A stretch of DNA of 17,767 nt from Dehalococcoidia bacterium (GCA_014859215.1 JACUUS010000025.1:1-17767); one strand, 5' to 3'. Positions 1-7,399 are shown, counted from the stretch's first letter. The notes: generated by a model from the letters alone, not told the origin. A program made the numbers and translations.

Positions 1-73
1 GTTCGGGCTTCATGGCGCGCAGCCGTTGTCAGGATTGCCTGCCGTGTCTCCGGGTTTTTCCATGCTCACCCTC

Positions 74-102
74 TTGACAAGCCCCGGCTGAGATTGTATA
101 GT
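74..102 (+). promoter_or_regulatory. Sigma-70-type promoter of the sulfur operon
   Basis: TTGACA at 74-79 and TATAGT at 97-102 are separated by 17 bp, the ideal spacing, with five of six consensus bases in the -10 box. Transcription should start near 109, giving a leader of about 125 nt before the ATG at 235. The position argues that the open frame running upstream of that ATG is not translated. Confidence 0.75.
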
Positions 103-108
103 TTGTCA

Positions 109-234
109 GTCAACATACTCAACAATCCTGGGTCACGGTCGGCGAACAACAGGATTATGACGGGGAAGCGAAGACATCACGCCAGCCTGGCCGTGACCCA
201 GGCGATCATCCGGAAACACGGGAAGGAATCACGC
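109..234 (+). promoter_or_regulatory. Structured 5' leader with long inverted repeat
   Basis: A perfect 12-base inverted repeat (127-138 CCTGGGTCACGG with 191-202) extends inwards with wobble pairs to about 142/187, closing a 44-nt internal segment. An alternative pairing, AATCCT (124-129) with AGGATT (151-156), competes with the base of this stem, so the leader could switch between two folds. I do not recognise a known riboswitch class. It could be a ligand- or protein-responsive leader, or the two arms could be spaced half-sites for a DNA-binding regulator. Confidence 0.45.
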
Positions 235-1188
235 ATGGAGCAGAGTCACAATATCCACGGGGCAGAAAGGGACTTTGAAGTTCTTAAGAGTGGAGGTTTC
301 ATAAAGCAGATTCAAAGGGACCTGTTCACGGTCAGGCTCAGATGTCCCGGGGGAAGGCTAACCTCAGCACAGCTCAGAAAGGCTGCCGAAATCGCCGAGC
401 GTTATGGGAAAGGTGAAGTCCATAATTCTGTGCGCCAGTCCATAGAAATCCCCTACATACATCACCGAGATTTCGAAGCTGTTTCCGCCGAGCTGGCATC
501 GATAAACTGGTCGGTAGCTTCCTGCGGACCTCGGGTCAGGGTGCCAACTGCCTGCGCCGGATGCACATGGAACCCGAACGGGCTTACCGACGCGCAGGCC
601 CTGGCCCTGGAAGTCGACCGGCGTTTCTTCGGCATCCCTACAGGCCATCACAAATTCAAGATTGCGTTCGCGGGCTGCCCCATAGACTGCCCGAAGTCCC
701 GCGCGATGGATCTCGGATTTCAGGGGGCGGTTGAGCCTGGACTGGAGGAGGATCTGTGTAACGGGTGCGGGCTTTGCGCCGGTACATGTCCGGAGAATGC
801 TATCACGATGGTGGGTTCTCTTCCCGTCAGGGATCGCGGTAAGTGCATGTATGAGGGCGATTGTATCAAGGTGTGTCCCACCGGGGCCATGGTGGAGGCC
901 AGGAGAGGGTGGCTGGTACGCGTCGGCGGCAAACATGGCAGACACCCGATTCATTCCTACGAGGTAGCGCAATTTGCCATTGACTCGGAATGTCTCAGCC
1001 TGATAGAGAAGACTCTCGAATGGTACACATTGAACGGTCAGGGCAGGGAACGTTTGGGAGCTACTATCGCCCGTCAAGGACTGAGAAAGTACATGGACGA
1101 GGTGGTAAGACCGCTGGGACTGGAAATGATCGAGACGCCGGAGGAAAGGAGGAAGTTCCGGGCTGAAGGAAATCTGTATTTGACGTGA
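235..1188 (+). CDS. AsrC-like siroheme sulfite reductase with ferredoxin domain
   Basis: This 317-residue protein probably reduces sulfite to sulfide with six electrons using a siroheme coupled to a [4Fe-4S] cluster; its small size resembles AsrC or other single-subunit assimilatory-type enzymes. Residues 30-76 form the ferredoxin-like half-domain (HNSVRQSIEIPYI at 63-75). The cluster-siroheme region has C148-x3-C152 (GCPIDCP), but the upstream motif reads C107-x2-C110 (TACAGCTWNPNG) with Asn113 where the usual CX5C second Cys would be. A ferredoxin domain at 170-220 has CNGCGLCAGTCP (C175, C178, C181, C185) and a second set C204, C210, C214 lacking one Cys (Glu207). The ATG at 235 was chosen because GGAAGG at 221-226 precedes it and the promoter lies inside the longer frame. 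APS reductase follows 40 bp downstream, supporting a sulfur rather than nitrite role. A nitrite substrate cannot be excluded. Confidence 0.8.
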   Translation: MEQSHNIHGAERDFEVLKSGGFIKQIQRDLFTVRLRCPGGRLTSAQLRKAAEIAERYGKGEVHNSVRQSIEIPYIHHRDFEAVSAELASINWSVASCGPRVRVPTACAGCTWNPNGLTDAQALALEVDRRFFGIPTGHHKFKIAFAGCPIDCPKSRAMDLGFQGAVEPGLEEDLCNGCGLCAGTCPENAITMVGSLPVRDRGKCMYEGDCIKVCPTGAMVEARRGWLVRVGGKHGRHPIHSYEVAQFAIDSECLSLIEKTLEWYTLNGQGRERLGATIARQGLRKYMDEVVRPLGLEMIETPEERRKFRAEGNLYLT

Positions 1189-1228
1189 AAGGAACCACTG
1201 AGAATTTGTATGTTAAGGAGTGCCGGGA

Positions 1229-1954
1229 ATGGAACGGAAGATTGAGAGCGCCAAAGCGCTTGTCGAATTTGCAGTTGAGAAGTACCCCAGGATAGGCGTA
1301 GCCTGTTCTTTCGGAAAAGACAGCATGGTCGTGGTGAGCATCGCCAGGGAGGTTGCCCCCGATATTGAGGTCTTCTCAATCATGACTCCCTACAAGCCCA
1401 AGGAAACCTTTGAATATCTCAAGCTCATGGACCGGAAGATGAAGCTGAATACCGTGGTCTACATCGTTGCTGAGAGTATTCCGGAAGTATTCAGCGGCGG
1501 GTCTGTCGATGTCAGACTTCTGCCCCCGGATGAGTTTCAAAAGGCATCCACCCGGGTCTTGGTGGAGTCGGGGAAGGAGATCTACGCGGTGAATCCCGAC
1601 GAATGCTGCCGGCTCCTCAAGGTGGAACCGACCAGGGTCGCGGTGAGCAGCCTCGATGCCTGGATTTGCGGTCTGCGGAAGACCGAGGGCAGGACCAGGG
1701 AAGACTATCAGGAGATTGAGCACAAGAACGGGCTCGCAAAAATAAACCCTATCCTGACCTTCACCGAGGCCGAGGTATGGAGATACCTGTCTACTAGAGG
1801 AATAGAGCCTCATCCCTGGTACGGCAAGGGTTATCGCTCTCTCGGATGCGCACCATGCTCACACCCGGGAGGAGAGCTTGAGCGCGACGGGAGATGGCTG
1901 AACACGAGCAAATGCGGGGGGGAGTGCGGTATCCATACCAAAGCCCTGAGGTAA
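1229..1954 (+). CDS. cysH: Assimilatory APS reductase, [4Fe-4S] type
   Basis: A 241-residue PAPS/APS reductase family protein predicted to reduce adenylyl-sulfate to sulfite and AMP with thioredoxin or a similar donor in the cytoplasm. The PP-loop is CSFGKDS at 26-32. Cys126-Cys127 (DECCRLLK) and Cys207-x2-Cys210 (GCAPCSHP) make the CC/CXXC set that binds [4Fe-4S] and marks APS rather than PAPS use. The C-terminal ECGIH (232-236) carries the nucleophilic Cys233; an extra Cys229 lies in KCGG just before it. The ATG at 1229 is preferred over GTG at 1220 because AAGGAG at 1215-1220 is correctly spaced from the ATG and overlaps the GTG. It lies between sulfite reductase and the TauE permease, so its sulfite product can be used immediately. 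ATP sulfurylase is not in the window. Confidence 0.88.
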   Translation: MERKIESAKALVEFAVEKYPRIGVACSFGKDSMVVVSIAREVAPDIEVFSIMTPYKPKETFEYLKLMDRKMKLNTVVYIVAESIPEVFSGGSVDVRLLPPDEFQKASTRVLVESGKEIYAVNPDECCRLLKVEPTRVAVSSLDAWICGLRKTEGRTREDYQEIEHKNGLAKINPILTFTEAEVWRYLSTRGIEPHPWYGKGYRSLGCAPCSHPGGELERDGRWLNTSKCGGECGIHTKALR

Positions 1955-2003
1955 AGGCGCCTGATTCACCACTGCCGGCGGAGGACCGGAAAGGTGATGT
2001 GTA

Positions 2004-2825
2004 ATGGAGATAACGTTAGGCATATTCGTGGTTGTGGCCGCAATCGCCTTCACGGCGGAATACGCCGATGCTTCTATCGGCATGGGTTATGGAACAAGTT
2101 TGACCCCGGTCCTCATGCTGCTCGGTTTCAGTCCAATTGATGTCATCCCTTCGGTTCTCCTCGGCCAAGTGGCGGGAGGGACCGTAGGAGGATATTTCCA
2201 TCACCGGGTAGGCAATGTGCGGCTCGATTTCCGGCCCGACAAGCGCTTTGTAAACAACGGGAGCAGGTTCCTGCGATATATCCCGCGGTCACTGGACTCG
2301 AAGGTCGTTATGGTTCTCATAGCCAGCGGGACACTGGGGGCTATCCTGGGAGTCTTTTTGGCGATCAACGTACCGCCAGTGATCCTTACTGCCTACATCG
2401 GGGCTATGGTGATAGGAATGGGGGCCCTCATCCTGGTCCGCCGCAACCACAACGGCGCCTTCTCATTCAAGAAGCTGATTGGAGTGGGAGTGGTCGCCGC
2501 CTTTAATAAAGGGATGACTGGCGGAGGCTACGGCCCCCTCGTGACCGGCGGCCAGATTCTGAGCGGGCGCAAAGCCCGCAATTCCGTCGGGAGCACGACC
2601 CTTGCCGAAGTGGCTGTCGTCATGATCGCTTTCACAACCTACCTCGTACTGCGAGGGGGCCTTCCCTGGCCCCTTGTAGCAGCGGTAGCCGTTGGTTCGG
2701 TCCTGGCCGGCCCGTTTGCGGCTCTGACGGTGAAAAAGCTCGGTTCGCGCAGACTGACACTGGTTGTGGGCCTGGCATTAACACTTCTGGGTGGCTGGAT
2801 CCTGGCAGAGGCTTTCCTCCTGTGA
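2004..2825 (+). CDS. TauE/SafE-family anion permease
   Basis: A 273-residue polytopic inner-membrane protein with about eight hydrophobic segments. It shows the internal duplication of the TauE/SafE (old DUF81) family: ASIGMGYGTSLTP at about 24-36 and the related NKGMTGGGYGPLVTGG at about 168-183, each followed by an S-x-LL/TTLAE helix start. Family members move sulfite, sulfate, sulfonates or other small anions. The position between APS reductase and cysteine synthase suggests sulfate or sulfite import, or export of excess toxic sulfite, but direction and substrate cannot be read from the sequence. The start is an ATG after GGAAAGGTGATG, 49 bp downstream of the APS reductase stop. A loop at about 68-95 is rich in basic residues and is likely cytoplasmic. 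Confidence 0.82.
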   Translation: MEITLGIFVVVAAIAFTAEYADASIGMGYGTSLTPVLMLLGFSPIDVIPSVLLGQVAGGTVGGYFHHRVGNVRLDFRPDKRFVNNGSRFLRYIPRSLDSKVVMVLIASGTLGAILGVFLAINVPPVILTAYIGAMVIGMGALILVRRNHNGAFSFKKLIGVGVVAAFNKGMTGGGYGPLVTGGQILSGRKARNSVGSTTLAEVAVVMIAFTTYLVLRGGLPWPLVAAVAVGSVLAGPFAALTVKKLGSRRLTLVVGLALTLLGGWILAEAFLL

Positions 2826-2850
2826 TTTGCCCGCCTGAAGGAATACAAGT

Positions 2851-4086
2851 ATGAGACATTCAAAAATGAGACAGAGCGAGGAACGCGGCAGCCCGGACCA
2901 TTCGCTGCGCGTTTATTCGGATATTACCCAGCTTATAGCCGGCCCTGAAAATCCCACGCCGCTGGTCAGACTTAACAGGATCAACACCAGCACCCGGTTC
3001 AAGATCTACCTGAAACTGGAACGCTATAACCCTTTCGGCTCGATAAAGGACAGAATAGCTCTCGCGATGCTGGACTCGCTTGAACCCGGAAGCAGGACCG
3101 TCATCGAACCTTCCTCGGGCAACACCGGAATAGCCCTCACCTGCCTGGCCAACGCGCGGGGAACGCGGATCGAGATAGCTATTCCCGAGAAGGTACCCGA
3201 CGAAAAGAAGGTGATGCTCAGGTTTCTGGGTGCCGGGTTGAGGGAAGCCGATGACTCGCTGTGTCCGCTGTTCCCGACAGAAGGGGCCAGGGGACTGGTC
3301 AGGGCAATGCTCGAGAGTCCCGCAACCAGGGATGAATACGTCAGCCCTAACCAGTACGAGAATGAGCTGAATCTGCTGGCACACTACAGGATGACCGGGC
3401 CCGAGATTTGGAGGCAGACCGGCGGCGCGATCGGCCTCTTTTTCGCCGGCTTCGGAACATGCGGGACTATTACGGGTATCGGACGGTACCTCAAGGAGCA
3501 GAATCCGGCAATCAGGGTTGTCGGTGTCGAGCCCGCTTCAAAGGAGCACAAGCTGCCCGGTATGAAGAGGATTAGCGGCCTGGATAAAGAGTTCGTTCCC
3601 GGCATTCTGGACCGCTCCGTAATAGATGACGTGGTCGACGTCACTGATGAGCAAGCCTACGGGACAGCTATAGACCTGGCAAGAAAAGAGGGCATTCCAG
3701 TCGGGCCAACTACAGGCGCGATACTGCATGCGGCCCTGGAGTATGCCCGCTCGAGTTCGGGTCTGGCTGTAGTTATTTCGCCCGATGACGCCTTCAAATA
3801 CGCCAGCTTCTACAGGGAAGTCCTAGAAAAGGAAGCGGCGGTCCCCGCCGAGTCGACGCATGATTTGAGCGGGCTGATTTGCCCTCTTTCAAAAATACGG
3901 GCTACCGCGCTCGTCGACGATCTTATGGAGGGAGAAACAGCAAGCATCATACTGGGCGACGTGGATTCCCTCAAGAGCGTGGCACAGGAATTGAAAGCCC
4001 GGGGCCTGAGAGCCGGGTTCAGGCGCGAAAATGAAGCCAGATTCGTGATCACGGTAACCAGACCACCCCGGGGACCAACCGCTTGA
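2851..4086 (+). CDS. Cysteine synthase-TusA fusion
   Basis: A 411-residue protein. Residues about 25-325 are a PLP-dependent O-acetylserine (or O-phosphoserine) sulfhydrylase of the CysK/CysM family: NPFGSIKDR at 60-68 with PLP lysine Lys66, the substrate loop SSGNTG at 88-93, and the phosphate-binding loop FGTCGTITG at 201-209, which has Cys204 where Gly is usual. Residues about 337-403 form a TusA/SirA-like domain starting HDLSGLICPLSKI, with the sulfur-carrying Cys344 in the conserved CP motif. Normal CysK or CysM ends near residue 310-325, so this is a true in-frame fusion with no stop between the domains. The TusA part could deliver persulfide sulfur to the synthase or relay cysteine sulfur onwards. 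It lies 25 bp after the permease in the sulfur operon. The ATG at 2851 follows GAAGGAA; Met6 is a less likely start. Confidence 0.85.
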   Translation: MRHSKMRQSEERGSPDHSLRVYSDITQLIAGPENPTPLVRLNRINTSTRFKIYLKLERYNPFGSIKDRIALAMLDSLEPGSRTVIEPSSGNTGIALTCLANARGTRIEIAIPEKVPDEKKVMLRFLGAGLREADDSLCPLFPTEGARGLVRAMLESPATRDEYVSPNQYENELNLLAHYRMTGPEIWRQTGGAIGLFFAGFGTCGTITGIGRYLKEQNPAIRVVGVEPASKEHKLPGMKRISGLDKEFVPGILDRSVIDDVVDVTDEQAYGTAIDLARKEGIPVGPTTGAILHAALEYARSSSGLAVVISPDDAFKYASFYREVLEKEAAVPAESTHDLSGLICPLSKIRATALVDDLMEGETASIILGDVDSLKSVAQELKARGLRAGFRRENEARFVITVTRPPRGPTA

Positions 4087-4243
4087 AAATTGGGAGTCCG
4101 CTGTGAAACCAGGGTTAACGGGGCGTTTTTCGGCCAAAAAACAGGGTGGTTGTTACCCGCCCGACGGAATGATGTGCTGGTTGTTGGGCCGGGAGCGGCT
4201 GGATATCATGAGAGAAAAGTTGGCACAGACTAGGGGGTGTGAG

Positions 4244-4441
4244 ATGCGATATGTATTTGTCCTGTTGCTGGCTCCGCTAATGCTCTTGCTGTTGCCTGTG
4301 GCACTGGTGTGGTACATAAACGGCGCCGGTATTTACCAGCTTCTCAGGTCAAGAACCAGCGCGCTGGCGTGCGGTGTGAATGCGGATTGCCCGGAGGGCC
4401 ATGTGTGCGTTGATGGGAGGTGTATTCCGGCCTCCTCCTGA
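4244..4441 (+). CDS. Small membrane-anchored Cys-rich protein
   Basis: I do not recognise a family. The 65-residue product has one strong hydrophobic helix at residues 4-24 (signal anchor, no lipobox) and a short exported tail with four cysteines, C43, C49, C55 and C60, in the pattern CGVNADCPEGHVCVDGRC. That spacing resembles small disulfide-bonded modules found in secreted proteins. The ATG at 4244 follows GGGGGTG at 4233-4239; the same frame is open back to a GTG at 4103 but the added residues look random and have no ribosome site. It is about 157 bp downstream of the cysteine synthase, so it may be the last gene of that operon or an independent gene. Confidence 0.55.
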   Translation: MRYVFVLLLAPLMLLLLPVALVWYINGAGIYQLLRSRTSALACGVNADCPEGHVCVDGRCIPASS

Positions 4442-4497
4442 CAATTGAGCCTCAAACTGGCGTGAGCCCACATTTGCGCACTGTGTCTCAAGGTTTT

Positions 4498-4530
4498 GGC
4501 TGCAGGTCCTGTACCCCGGGACTTGCAGCC
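4498..4530 (+). terminator. Stem-loop, possible terminator
   Basis: GGCTGCAGGTCC (4498-4509) pairs with 4519-4530 over 12 positions with one G-T pair and a 9-nt loop. The downstream sequence is only modestly T-rich, so it is a weak intrinsic terminator at best. Its place after the last small gene of the sulfur operon and before the kinase promoter fits an operon boundary. Confidence 0.4.
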
Positions 4531-4615
4531 GGTCCTATTTCGCTTCCCTTCAAACCCCATTCCCGTTTCCTGAGTCCTCAAGATGACACCGCACATCTCT
4601 TTCCGGCGCAACGCC

Positions 4616-4644
4616 TTGACGGCGTACAATCAACGGTATAAGAT
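4616..4644 (+). promoter_or_regulatory. Candidate promoter of first kinase
   Basis: TTGACG at 4616-4621 is followed after 15 bp by TATAAG (4637-4642), or after 17 bp by TAAGAT (4639-4644). The -35 is good and the -10 acceptable, but the spacing is not ideal for either choice. It lies 43-50 bp before the GTG start of the kinase gene. Confidence 0.45.
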
Positions 4645-4686
4645 TAGCAGTTCACTCAACATTTAGGTCACGTACATCAGGGTAAT

Positions 4687-6324
4687 GTGATAAATAAGAA
4701 GAAGATGAGAGCGAAGCCCCGGGAGACGCCTGTGCTGCAAAAGGACCTGGAGCATATCCTGGATTGCCTCGACCTGGCGGTAATGGTGGTTGATGCCCGG
4801 TTCAAGATCAGGTATGCCAATGCCGCTGCCGTTCGGGGTGCGGGACTTGATGCAGCAAAGATGATCGGTACCCCCTGCTACACCGTATCTCACGGTCTGG
4901 ACCGGCCCTGTGCGCCTCCTGCGGGGGACTGCCCTGTAAAGAAGGTCTGGGAAACGGGAGAGCCGGCTCTCGCAGTTCACACTCATAGCCAAGTTGGTGC
5001 CGATGACAGGGAAGAGCGGTATGTGGAGGTATGCGCCTTCCCTCTGGCAGACACACCGGGCAACCCCAGGGGCGCCGTGTTATTTGCGCGGGATGTTACA
5101 GGGACGCGGAAGATAGAGCAGTGGACCGCTGAAGCAAGCGAGAATCTGCTGGCGCTGAATGCTATTGCCAGCTGTGTAAGCCAGTCTCTGGACCTGGACG
5201 AGATCTTGAACAGTGCCCTGGACAAGGTGCTCGACCTGATGCAGGGTGATACGGGCGGAATTCTGCTTCTGGACCCTGAGAGTCAGACGCTTTCATATCG
5301 CGTGTATCGCGGTCTCTCCCCGGAATTCGTGAGGGGTGTGGCGGGGCTTAAGGTTGGCGAGGGGATCGCTGGGACTGCCGCTCAGCAGGGAGAACCCATT
5401 TACGTGGAGGACATCTCGGTGGATTCCAGGGTGACGCGCTCGGTTGTCGTAGCCGAGGGTCTTCGCGCCTTTGCCAGCGTACCGCTGATTTCAAAGGGGA
5501 AGGTCCTGGGTGTAATGAATATTGCAGGGCATAATGTCAGGCATTTTTCGTCAGCTGATGTTCAACTGCTCAACAGTATCAGCAACCAGATTGCAGTGGC
5601 AATTGAGAATGCAAGGCTGTACCAGGAACTGCAGCGTAAGGAGGAGATGCGGCGTGAACTGCTGCACCTGGTTATCTCCGCCCAGGAAGAAGAGCGGAGG
5701 AGGATAGCACGTGGACTGCACGATGAAATAAGCCAGGCATTAACGAGCTTTGCAGTGAACCTGGAAACCATCGCCGCGTCCCTGCCGGCGGACACCGGGA
5801 CATTCAAGGAGAAGCTGAAGACCCAGCAGCGCCTGGTTCTTAAGACGCTTGATGAGATTCACAAAGTAATCTGGGAACTGCGGCCCACTTTGCTCGATGA
5901 TCTCGGGCTTGTCGCTGCCGTGGAATGGCTGGGAGAAACCCATCTCGAACCGGCAGGCGTAAAGTCGCACCTGGAGACCGCTGGTCTGGAGAGAAGACTG
6001 CCAACGAGGGTGGAGACGGAGCTATTCAGGATTATCCAGGAGGCGATGACCAATATCGTTCGTCACGCCAGTGCAGAGAGCGCCAACATAAGCCTGGAAT
6101 ATGAGGAGGAGGCGGTAACCGCGCATATCGAAGATGACGGCATAGGTTTCAATGTTGAGGAGAATACCAGGGCGACAAGGAACGGCCATGGGCTGGGCCT
6201 GCTAAGCATGAAAGAGCGAGCCGAGCTTCTGGGCGGCGCGCTTAGCATCCAGTCTCAAGCTGGACAGGGAACGCAAATCAAAATCAGGATTCCAACTGAC
6301 TGGAAAGAGGCATTCGATACCTAA
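4687..6324 (+). CDS. Soluble PAS-GAF sensor histidine kinase (NarX/DegS type)
   Basis: A 545-residue cytoplasmic histidine kinase without membrane segments. Residues about 18-140 form a PAS domain with an unusual Cys/His pattern: CYTVSHG (Cys64, His69), RPC (Cys75), DCPV (Cys82), then a TGEPALAVHTH run with His98 and His100. A GAF domain follows at about 155-312. The HisKA_3 dimerisation domain has the phospho-acceptor His345 in RIARGLHDEISQAL, and the ATPase domain has N456 (MTNIVRHA), EDDGIGF at 482-488 and GHGLGLLSM at 500-508. It presumably phosphorylates the regulator encoded 7 bp downstream. The Cys/His PAS motif could bind a metal, Fe-S or heme-like cofactor and sense redox or a small molecule. 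The GTG at 4687 is the longest start; ATG at 4705 is an alternative that would remove six residues. Confidence 0.85.
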   Translation: MINKKKMRAKPRETPVLQKDLEHILDCLDLAVMVVDARFKIRYANAAAVRGAGLDAAKMIGTPCYTVSHGLDRPCAPPAGDCPVKKVWETGEPALAVHTHSQVGADDREERYVEVCAFPLADTPGNPRGAVLFARDVTGTRKIEQWTAEASENLLALNAIASCVSQSLDLDEILNSALDKVLDLMQGDTGGILLLDPESQTLSYRVYRGLSPEFVRGVAGLKVGEGIAGTAAQQGEPIYVEDISVDSRVTRSVVVAEGLRAFASVPLISKGKVLGVMNIAGHNVRHFSSADVQLLNSISNQIAVAIENARLYQELQRKEEMRRELLHLVISAQEEERRRIARGLHDEISQALTSFAVNLETIAASLPADTGTFKEKLKTQQRLVLKTLDEIHKVIWELRPTLLDDLGLVAAVEWLGETHLEPAGVKSHLETAGLERRLPTRVETELFRIIQEAMTNIVRHASAESANISLEYEEEAVTAHIEDDGIGFNVEENTRATRNGHGLGLLSMKERAELLGGALSIQSQAGQGTQIKIRIPTDWKEAFDT

Positions 6325-6331
6325 GATAAAG

Positions 6332-6964
6332 GTGCTCATAGTTGACGACCATGCCATACTGCGCGAGGGCATTCGGTCTTTGCTGTCTTCGCACGATGAT
6401 ATTGAGGTAGTGGGAGAAGCAGCAGACGGGAGAGAGGCGGTTGAGCTGGCACGAAAATTGAAGCCGGATGTCGTGCTCACTGATATCGCCATGCCGCTGA
6501 TGGACGGGCTGGAAGCCACGCGCCGCATTACGAAGGATTATCCAGGCACGAGGGTGCTCATACTAACGCAGTACGATAACAAGGAGTATGTGGTTTCCAG
6601 TGTGAGGGCCGGGTCTGCCGGCTGCTTGCCCAAGAGAGCCGTAGCCTCCGAACTGGTAATGGCGATCCGAGCGGTGTATCGTGGAGAATCCTTCCTGCAC
6701 CCCTCCGCGGCAAAAGCTCTAATGGACGACTACATGAAAAGCGTAGAAAAGGACTCTTTCGAGCGGCTGTCCGATAGGGAAAGGGAAATCCTCAAGCTTG
6801 TAGCCGAGGGCCGCACGAACCGGGAAATCGCCGCGATGCTCAATATCAGCGTGAAGACCGTTCTCGGGCATAGAACAAGCCTTATGGAGAAGCTGGACAT
6901 CCATAACCGTACCGAGTTTATCAAGTATGCTGTACGTAAAGGACTTATCGTCGTGGATATGTAA
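6332..6964 (+). CDS. NarL/LuxR-family response regulator
   Basis: A 210-residue regulator: a receiver domain (about 1-115) with acidic pocket Asp5/Asp6, phosphorylation site Asp51 (TDIAMP) and Lys101 (LPKRA), then a LuxR-type helix-turn-helix at about 143-207 (LSDREREILKLVAEG, then NREIAAMLNISVKTV). It should bind DNA as a dimer when phosphorylated by the preceding kinase. The start is awkward: GTG at 6332 gives MLIVDDH, lacking the few residues that normally open the first strand; the in-frame codons before it read P-K-I-K with no ATG, GTG or TTG nearby. Either the short start is real or a rare start codon is used. Confidence 0.85.
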   Translation: MLIVDDHAILREGIRSLLSSHDDIEVVGEAADGREAVELARKLKPDVVLTDIAMPLMDGLEATRRITKDYPGTRVLILTQYDNKEYVVSSVRAGSAGCLPKRAVASELVMAIRAVYRGESFLHPSAAKALMDDYMKSVEKDSFERLSDREREILKLVAEGRTNREIAAMLNISVKTVLGHRTSLMEKLDIHNRTEFIKYAVRKGLIVVDM

Positions 6965-7163
6965 CCATTGAGGTCGCGAAAGAAGCCGAGACTCTGTCAG
7001 CCTGCGCCTTCGGAACCTCACACTCCTGGTACCAGCTTTTCACCCGATACCCCTTATCATGAGCAACTAGACAACGCCCTGCATTTCCGCAACGGCTGGG
7101 GTACTCCTCCCCGGATTTCAGGCTCTAATTCCACAAGTGCCGGGCAAAAATCATCCTCGCCTC

Positions 7164-7191
7164 TTGACAGGGTTCCCGCGCGTTGTATACT
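7164..7191 (+). promoter_or_regulatory. Sigma-70-type promoter
   Basis: TTGACA at 7164-7169 and TATACT at 7186-7191 with 16 bp between them. Transcription should start near 7198, leaving a leader of about 200 nt before the membrane protein gene at 7400. The flanks resemble the promoter at 74-102: both have CCTC just before the -35 box and TTG just before the -10 box. Confidence 0.72.
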
Positions 7192-7197
7192 AAGATT

Positions 7198-7399
7198 ATC
7201 GACTTAGTCAACATCGCGAAACTCTCGTGGATGTCTGGGAGAACACTTGAAAGCCTGTTGGGCCCCGGATGCCGGGGGGAAACGGCAGAGCCTATGACCT
7301 GATTTACGCTTCTGCCAGGCAAGTATGCCGGTTAAAGGATGTCCGGCCCGGTTGCGGCGGGCCGATCTTGCAGTGAAGCATAATTCATGGAGGTTCAAC
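7198..7399 (+). promoter_or_regulatory. Long GC-rich structured leader
   Basis: The stretch 6965-7399 has no convincing gene. Its second half is the leader from the promoter above and contains several hairpins: 7263-7268 with 7272-7277 (CCCCGG/CCGGGG), 7284-7289 with 7311-7316 (GGCAGA/TCTGCC), and 7344-7350 with 7358-7364 (CGGCCCG/CGGGCCG). There is no T-tract after any of them, so they are not ordinary terminators. I cannot match the fold to a known riboswitch. Confidence 0.35.

Noticed and set aside
1..234. Upstream extension of the sulfite reductase, including a TTG start at 94
   Set aside because: The frame is open from base 1, but the TTG lies inside a near-consensus promoter, the translation looks random, and the ATG at 235 has a good ribosome site.
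364..1077. 237-codon open frame on the - strand
   Set aside because: It is antisense to the sulfite reductase whose Cys motifs are clear; its translation shows no domain.
6968..7207. Small + strand gene after the first regulator
   Set aside because: No ribosome site, random composition, and it runs through the promoter at 7164-7191.
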